Positions 60,401-64,000 of a DNA stretch of 64,000 nt are shown here, piece by piece. Below the pieces are notes generated by a model, which saw only the letters and a list, made by a program, of their open reading frames with translations, did not search any database and had not been told where the DNA came from. A program made the translations under genes and the position numbers. Each line of letters begins with the position of its first letter. The first letter of the stretch is position 1. Source of the stretch: Luteolibacter rhizosphaerae (GTDB lineage: Bacteria > Verrucomicrobiota > Verrucomicrobiia > Verrucomicrobiales > Akkermansiaceae); contig NZ_JAPDDR010000002.1 in assembly GCF_025950095.1 (NCBI RefSeq), forward strand, positions 603,794 through 667,793. Direction: 5' to 3'.

Positions 60401-62354
60401 GTATGACCCGGACTTCTATGCCGACGTACATGCCGAGCTGTGGGAGCGGAACGACCCGGTGGCCAAGGCCAAGTCGATGGCCGGGATTGTTTACTACGAG
60501 GCTTACAGTAATCGCGGCCTGGGTGTTCCCGATCCCTCGCGCCATACGAGCATTCCGACCAGCCAAGCTTACCGGAATCCTGAGACGGGAGCTTACCGCT
60601 ACGTGGTCTACAATCCTTCGGAGAGCGAGCAGACTGTCACGGTTTATGGGGCGGCGGGTGCCTTGGGGAGCTTTCCTGTTCCTGCGAAGACATTGTTGAA
60701 CCATGGCCTGGACCAGCAGTTGGAATCGCTGGTCATCACTCCCTCGAATCCGGCGCGGACGATCGTGCCCGGCGAGACGGTGCAGTTCACGGTGACGGGC
60801 TATGACCAGTATGGCGGCACCTCGCTGCTGGGCGCGGTGAGTTGGTCGGTATCGGGTGGCGGGAGTATCAATGCCGCAGGGCTCTTCAACGCAAGCAACG
60901 CGCAGGATCCGGTGACGGTCACCGTCACGACGGGAGGCAAGACGGCGAGCTACGTCTTTCGGGTGGGGACTGCCCCGGTGCTTACGAATCTCGCGGTTAG
61001 CCCGGAGTTCATCCGTGTCGCGGTGGGAGGAAGCGTGAGCTTCACCGCCAGCGGTCTGGATCAGTATGGCGATCCGATCGCGGCGGGTGGCGTGACATGG
61101 ACTACCGATGTTTCCGGTGCCATGATCAGTCCCGCAGGTGTCTTTGCCGGAACCTCGATCGGCACCGGAAGGGTCATCGCCAGCTCCGGCGGGCACAGCG
61201 GTTCCGCGCTGGTCTCCGTGCAGGCCGCGCAGCAGAACATCGCCTTCGGCAAGACTGCCACGGCCAGCACCAACCTCGGCGGGAATACCGCGCCGAAAGC
61301 GGTGGACGGCAATGCGGGCACGCGCTGGGAGAGCATCCACGCCGATGGCCAGTGGCTCCAAATCGATCTCGGTGCGGTGTATGATCTCAGTTCGATGCGG
61401 GTAGACTGGGAGCCTGCTTACGCCTCGAGCTACCGTGTGCAGATCTCGGATTCCGAGAACGGGCCATGGAGCACGATCCGAGAGGTGGCGAAGCTGAATG
61501 CGAATGACGACGAGTTTGCATTGTCGGGCACGGGGAGATTCGTGCGCTTGGACTTCCTGAGCCGCGGAACGGTCTATGGCTTCTCGATCTTCGAGCTGGA
61601 GATCCGCGGGTGGCTGGCCGGCTCGGCGGTGACTCCGGCTGCCGTTCATGTGATTCCCGGATCGGTGACGGTGCAGCAGGGGCAGACGCAGGCGTTCCAA
61701 GCCTTTGCCTTCAATGCGAACGGCGAGGGTGGCCCGGTGAGCAACCCGGCATGGAGCGTGAGCGGCGGTGGCACGATCGATGCCGCGGGGATCTTCACGG
61801 CGAACAGCGTGGGTGGACCCTTCACGGTGAGCGCCGGAGTCGGGAGTGTGTCGGGTAGCGGCATGCTGAGCGTGATCGCGGGAAGTGCTGGCGGAGCTTA
61901 CGAGAGCTGGAGCGGTGCCTGTGGCTTGAATGGGGCCAGCAGTAGCAAGAGCGCCGATGCGGATGGCGATGGACGGGATAACCTCACCGAGTTCGCATTG
62001 GATGGAGTCCCGCTCTCCGGCGGCAATGATGGAAAGATCGTTTCGAAGCTCGCGACCCTCGGTGGCGAGAGCGCATGGACACTCACGTTACCCGTGCGAA
62101 ACGGAGCTAGCTTCGGCGGTAGCGCCGCGAAGGTTTCTGCCTTGATCGATGGTGTGATCTATCGAGTTCAAGGCTCTGCCAATCTGGCGTCCTATCCGCT
62201 GGAGGTCATCGAAGTGACGGGCGCGAATGCGGTGATGCTGCAATCGGGGATGCCGGAACTTTCGACGGGTTGGGTCTACCGCAGCTTCCGTCTGGCCGGC
62301 ACCACGGTAGCAGGAGGCCGGGGCTTTATCCGGGTGACGGTTTCGGAAGGGTAG
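57432..62354 (+). CDS. GH81 endo-beta-1,3-glucanase, multidomain, secreted
   Basis: About 1640 residues from ATG 57432. Signal peptide GMILGASSLLIGSILPAQ. The GH81 domain starts VPTNEWWTDLIISRYSGDLW (near 78) and is interrupted at about 140-290 by a GH32-C-like beta-sandwich (SYIAFLVGGGNHPGVAEVRL). It resumes with YADYMLMAK-like helices, DHHFHYGYF near 626 (catalytic Asp region) and NQESSSEAMQSW near 700 (catalytic Glu region). Then come two Ig-like/BIG2 domains (1096-1266), an F5/8 type C carbohydrate-binding domain (1268-1394), a third Ig-like domain and a short tail. It cleaves laminarin or beta-1,3-glucan, an algal or fungal polymer. Confidence 0.86.
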   Translation: MNSQVQPCRGAFPGMILGASSLLIGSILPAQEPQVVGAGPSGSLASYPSPSEDSPGHSVSGVLNRALYIDPSQSGKPVPTNEWWTDLIISRYSGDLWARPFTVSANANGVRISYPKTWNSSGTAFELGTALEISGDVEPVPDASDIVMADFEAGYPAGWTRNGNAFPATPAQGTLPGQSMVSAYLGTRLANSFNGGDGPTGSLVSPDFTVDRSYIAFLVGGGNHPGVAEVRLVIGDSTVLSATGLNSEQLRWVNWDVSAYAGQTARIEVVDNATGGWGHILADQIIRTNSTENPGIRFATSFRPDSAQALRWGDWNVAFRMPQLSGAKLDVSLARGVPFVWLETDGVKPTLRASGAEYLTAAGIPVNFPVTTDRFVMKVGDKAFGIHAPDNSTFTLSNGAIHSDLGADYLVFSALPAVADLDAFHARAFAVARDTRVSWNYSATDGEVTTSWEVDTVALEGSNLDTIQGWLPHHYRGTAHNLSFEPGMSYATPRGPMKCTIGRSGWEIGYGFEGLSPGLPLPKALGKPNDFDPAILKKYLDDYAGETGYGGDTYWGGKSLTQLADYMLMAKQAGEAPAYDALKDSLRTALTDWFTYEPGETEHYFARYANWGAIVGFNDSYGSHEFVDHHFHYGYFTRAAGLLAFEDPDFLAGYGEMATLVAKQYANWDREDPNFPFMRTFDLWGGHSYAGGFSSPGGNNQESSSEAMQSWAGLFMLGSALGNEEMRDAGAMGYVMERAAVREYWLDVHEDILPPTYEAESTGILFDSGQAYATYFSGDPAWIYGIQWLPAATHLSYLGWDPEFSKSLMAAMIDERPVILGRGVAGGSRYSLWESRQSWYGIHDNALNQNAAIADMKNAINNAYHHNPGYVTALNAANPLYNSATGTLYVTVNTSGTLDYPAAYWTPATLPAALIPPNANPATPAEEPVSWSLWQYLGVETNYQVDPARMSELYRYDVLGYDASETSQAADVYSRMGDGLGNVVLGFAAQYDPDFYADVHAELWERNDPVAKAKSMAGIVYYEAYSNRGLGVPDPSRHTSIPTSQAYRNPETGAYRYVVYNPSESEQTVTVYGAAGALGSFPVPAKTLLNHGLDQQLESLVITPSNPARTIVPGETVQFTVTGYDQYGGTSLLGAVSWSVSGGGSINAAGLFNASNAQDPVTVTVTTGGKTASYVFRVGTAPVLTNLAVSPEFIRVAVGGSVSFTASGLDQYGDPIAAGGVTWTTDVSGAMISPAGVFAGTSIGTGRVIASSGGHSGSALVSVQAAQQNIAFGKTATASTNLGGNTAPKAVDGNAGTRWESIHADGQWLQIDLGAVYDLSSMRVDWEPAYASSYRVQISDSENGPWSTIREVAKLNANDDEFALSGTGRFVRLDFLSRGTVYGFSIFELEIRGWLAGSAVTPAAVHVIPGSVTVQQGQTQAFQAFAFNANGEGGPVSNPAWSVSGGGTIDAAGIFTANSVGGPFTVSAGVGSVSGSGMLSVIAGSAGGAYESWSGACGLNGASSSKSADADGDGRDNLTEFALDGVPLSGGNDGKIVSKLATLGGESAWTLTLPVRNGASFGGSAAKVSALIDGVIYRVQGSANLASYPLEVIEVTGANAVMLQSGMPELSTGWVYRSFRLAGTTVAGGRGFIRVTVSEG

Positions 62355-62413
62355 CCGCGGAGAGATGGCAGCGGCGGATTGACTTGAAGCTCCAATCGGG
62401 CGATCCAAGAGTT

Positions 62414-63034
62414 ATGTTTGCACGAATGCTGAGAGGTCTCGCCTGTTTGCCGCTTCTTCCTATGCTGGTATACGGTGCCGAGGATCGTGAGCCTGCCTTG
62501 GGCTACACGCTCCGGATCGACGGAAAGGAGATCCGCTTGGAGCCCGGCAAAGAAATCCAGGTCGATGGCGAGTTCAAGGATCCGAAGGTGAGCTTGGTGC
62601 CGGACAAGTTCCGTAAATTCAGCGCAGCCGGGGTGAGCTTCAACTACCCGTCGCACTTCGGATTCGCAATGGATGCGGAAGAGGAGGGGGTGACGATCTG
62701 GACCCTGGATGGGACCAACGTGGTGATCATGCTCCAAGCATATGACGCGGTGATGAATCCCAAGGAGTTTGGAGAGATACTGAAGAGCAACTATGGGCCA
62801 GCGACCGAGGTGGAAGCGATAAGCCACACGTTCGGAGGCAAGAAGTATTCCGGGGTGCGGGTACGTGCCATCCTGGCAGGTGCTTCGTTGACCCAAGACC
62901 TGATCGCCCTGCCTTCGCCAGAGGGAAGCCGGATACTGCTTCTGCAGGGCCTAGATGAGAAAGATGAGGCTTCAAAGAAAGATGCGAAGACGGTTCTCAA
63001 GTTTCTAGACGAGACGCTGAAATTGGAGAACTGA
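62414..63034 (+). CDS. Secreted hypothetical protein
   Basis: A 206-residue exported protein: signal peptide MFARMLRGLACLPLLPMLVYG, then LGYTLRIDGKEIRLEPGKEI, RKFSAAGVSFNYPSHFGFAM, and GGKKYSGVRVRAILAGASLT. Compact alpha/beta body ending in a charged helix. Family unknown. ATG 62414 begins the signal peptide. Confidence 0.7.
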   Translation: MFARMLRGLACLPLLPMLVYGAEDREPALGYTLRIDGKEIRLEPGKEIQVDGEFKDPKVSLVPDKFRKFSAAGVSFNYPSHFGFAMDAEEEGVTIWTLDGTNVVIMLQAYDAVMNPKEFGEILKSNYGPATEVEAISHTFGGKKYSGVRVRAILAGASLTQDLIALPSPEGSRILLLQGLDEKDEASKKDAKTVLKFLDETLKLEN

Positions 63035-63095
63035 GAATCTGGGAGCCGGAACTGAAATGGCTGGAGCACACGAGTGAGAGCGCTCTAATGGATTT

Positions 63096-63875
63096 ATGTC
63101 TTTGAGAAAGCCGCTTCTCCTCGTTCTCTGCCTGTTGGTGCTGCCTGCCTCCGCGCAGACCAAGCGGATCGCCATCATCAAGGCCGACGATGTGACCGGG
63201 GTGCATCCAAAATGGGAGCGCTTCTTCAAGCTCTCCGAGGAGCACGGGGTGCCGGTCTCCGCCGGAATCATCGCGAACTCCTTTGAGAAACAGGATGGGA
63301 AGTACGATGAATGGCTGAAGGCGTGGGAGGCCAGCGGCAAGGTGGAGTTCTGGAACCACGGCTGGGACCACCGGCGCTGGGATGATAAGGGACAGACGAA
63401 GTCCGAGTTCGGTGGCTCAGGATACGAGCACCAGCGATCTCATATCGCGAAGGTCCAAGATGCCGGGAAGGCCGCGCTCGGGAAGCCCTTCACGGTGTTC
63501 GGCAGCCCCTTCAATGCGATGGACTCGGACACGGCGAAATCGCTCAATGAATTCCCGGATCTCAAGATGGTGTTCTGCCATCCCGGTGTGGAGCCGACGA
63601 AGGAACTGAAGGGCAAGATCCTCCTGCCCATGTTCCTAAGAGGAGAGCACGACGGCACCGGGAAGCCGAACTTCGCCAAGTTCAAGGAGGACTACGAAAA
63701 GAAGAAGGCGGACCCGTCTCTTAGCTTCGCCGCGGTCCAGTTTCATCCGGGCATGTTCAGCGAAGAGGGTTTCACCGACTACGTGGCCATCATCCAGCTC
63801 CTGAAGGCGGAAGGGTGGACCTTCATGCTGCCCGGAGAGTATGCAAAGACCTTGGCCGGTCCGGATCAACCTTAG
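63096..63875 (+). CDS. Polysaccharide deacetylase-like secreted protein
   Basis: A 259-residue exported protein: signal peptide MSLRKPLLLVLCLLVLPASA, then KRIAIIKADDVTGVHPKWER (catalytic Asp pair), EFWNHGWDHRRWDDKG (metal-binding His pair), PFTVFGSPFNAMDSDTAKSL and FAAVQFHPGMFSEEGFTDYV. This is the NodB-homology order of carbohydrate esterase 4 or DUF2334-type relatives that remove acetyl groups from glycans. Substrate unknown. The IS5-type element begins at its stop codon. Confidence 0.8.
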   Translation: MSLRKPLLLVLCLLVLPASAQTKRIAIIKADDVTGVHPKWERFFKLSEEHGVPVSAGIIANSFEKQDGKYDEWLKAWEASGKVEFWNHGWDHRRWDDKGQTKSEFGGSGYEHQRSHIAKVQDAGKAALGKPFTVFGSPFNAMDSDTAKSLNEFPDLKMVFCHPGVEPTKELKGKILLPMFLRGEHDGTGKPNFAKFKEDYEKKKADPSLSFAAVQFHPGMFSEEGFTDYVAIIQLLKAEGWTFMLPGEYAKTLAGPDQP

Positions 63876-64000
63876 AAGCCGTCTGAAAAATCATCTCCGT
63901 CCGGATTTTGATCTGTACTAGCCGGGTGAGGTATTGGAGAAGCTCGCGATGCGCGAGTATCCCTGTAGCCTCACCGATTCCGAATGGGAGATTCTTCGGC
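63875..64000 (+). mobile_element. IS5-family element, left end
   Basis: GAAGCCGTCTGAAAAATCAT at 63875 resembles the terminal inverted repeat of the IS5/IS427 group, next to a TA. A transposase start follows at 63949. The right end is outside the window. Confidence 0.75.
63949..64000 (+). CDS. IS5-family transposase, N-terminal part
   Basis: ATG 63949 opens MREYPCSLTDSEWEILR, the usual beginning of IS5-group (DUF4096) transposases, before the window ends. TTG at 63934 is an alternative start. Confidence 0.8.
   Translation, partial: MREYPCSLTDSEWEILR

Noticed and set aside
60369..61700. Long minus-strand frame inside the GH81 gene
   Set aside because: Arg/His-rich shadow of the plus-strand gene with no family resemblance. 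The GH81 frame has full domain support.
1..64000. CRISPR array, tRNA or rRNA genes
   Set aside because: No regularly spaced repeats with spacers, and no tRNA or rRNA-like sequence recognised by eye. A covariance search was not possible.

Overview
The window looks like a chromosomal segment of a Verrucomicrobiota bacterium, probably near Luteolibacter/Haloferula. Evidence: GC-rich coding, two PEP-CTERM secreted proteins ending in the Arg-rich tail usual for this phylum, a Gram-negative LPS set (kdsA, lptB, LptC/LptA-like), a short RpoD/SigA-type sigma factor, a large GH81 beta-1,3-glucanase and an FG-GAP protein. I saw no rRNA, tRNA or CRISPR array.

Layout. 0-5.6 kb: a candidate defence cluster (SLATT membrane protein, DUF2779 nuclease, small conserved genes, WYL regulator). 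6.0-9.0 kb: a nitrate/sulfonate-type ABC importer. 9.5-14.4 kb: two hybrid histidine kinases. 14.5-18 kb: stress-type genes (two DUF892, DUF6766, a truncated FAD oxidoreductase, DUF4112). 18.6-24.5 kb: a patchwork of two PEP-CTERM proteins, a decayed ParB-like gene, small coupled genes, remnants and a dual-specificity phosphatase. 24.6-49.1 kb: an accessory island. 49.4 kb: a 5'-truncated comM. 50-63.9 kb: core-like genes (sigma factor, LPS transport and Kdo synthesis, FG-GAP pseudogene, GH81, deacetylase-like). An IS5-type element begins at 63,875 and runs off the end.

The island seems built from modules separated by a repeat with core GATATACCCAA..GGAA..TTACGGA, usually followed by a GGCTACGAA/TTCGTAGCC hairpin. 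Five copies are visible (399+, 24571+, 30819-, 41209+, 46844+). The copies at 30.8 and 41.2 kb are inverted relative to each other and enclose a 10.4-kb unit with a family B DNA polymerase, two serine recombinases, a divergent 577-residue unknown protein, a DUF2637 protein and small unknown genes. This is the best candidate for an undescribed element: it has a self-encoded PolB and serine recombinases, but no Cas1 and no tyrosine recombinase. Neighbouring modules carry an XRE regulator with paired operators beside a zinc-ribbon/GYF/membrane set, a HEPN/Toprim protein, a SLOG-type protein with an HD-HSP90-like ATPase, and an AT-rich RloC/PrrC-like ABC ATPase.

Product names rest on motif recognition by eye. 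No database search was run.
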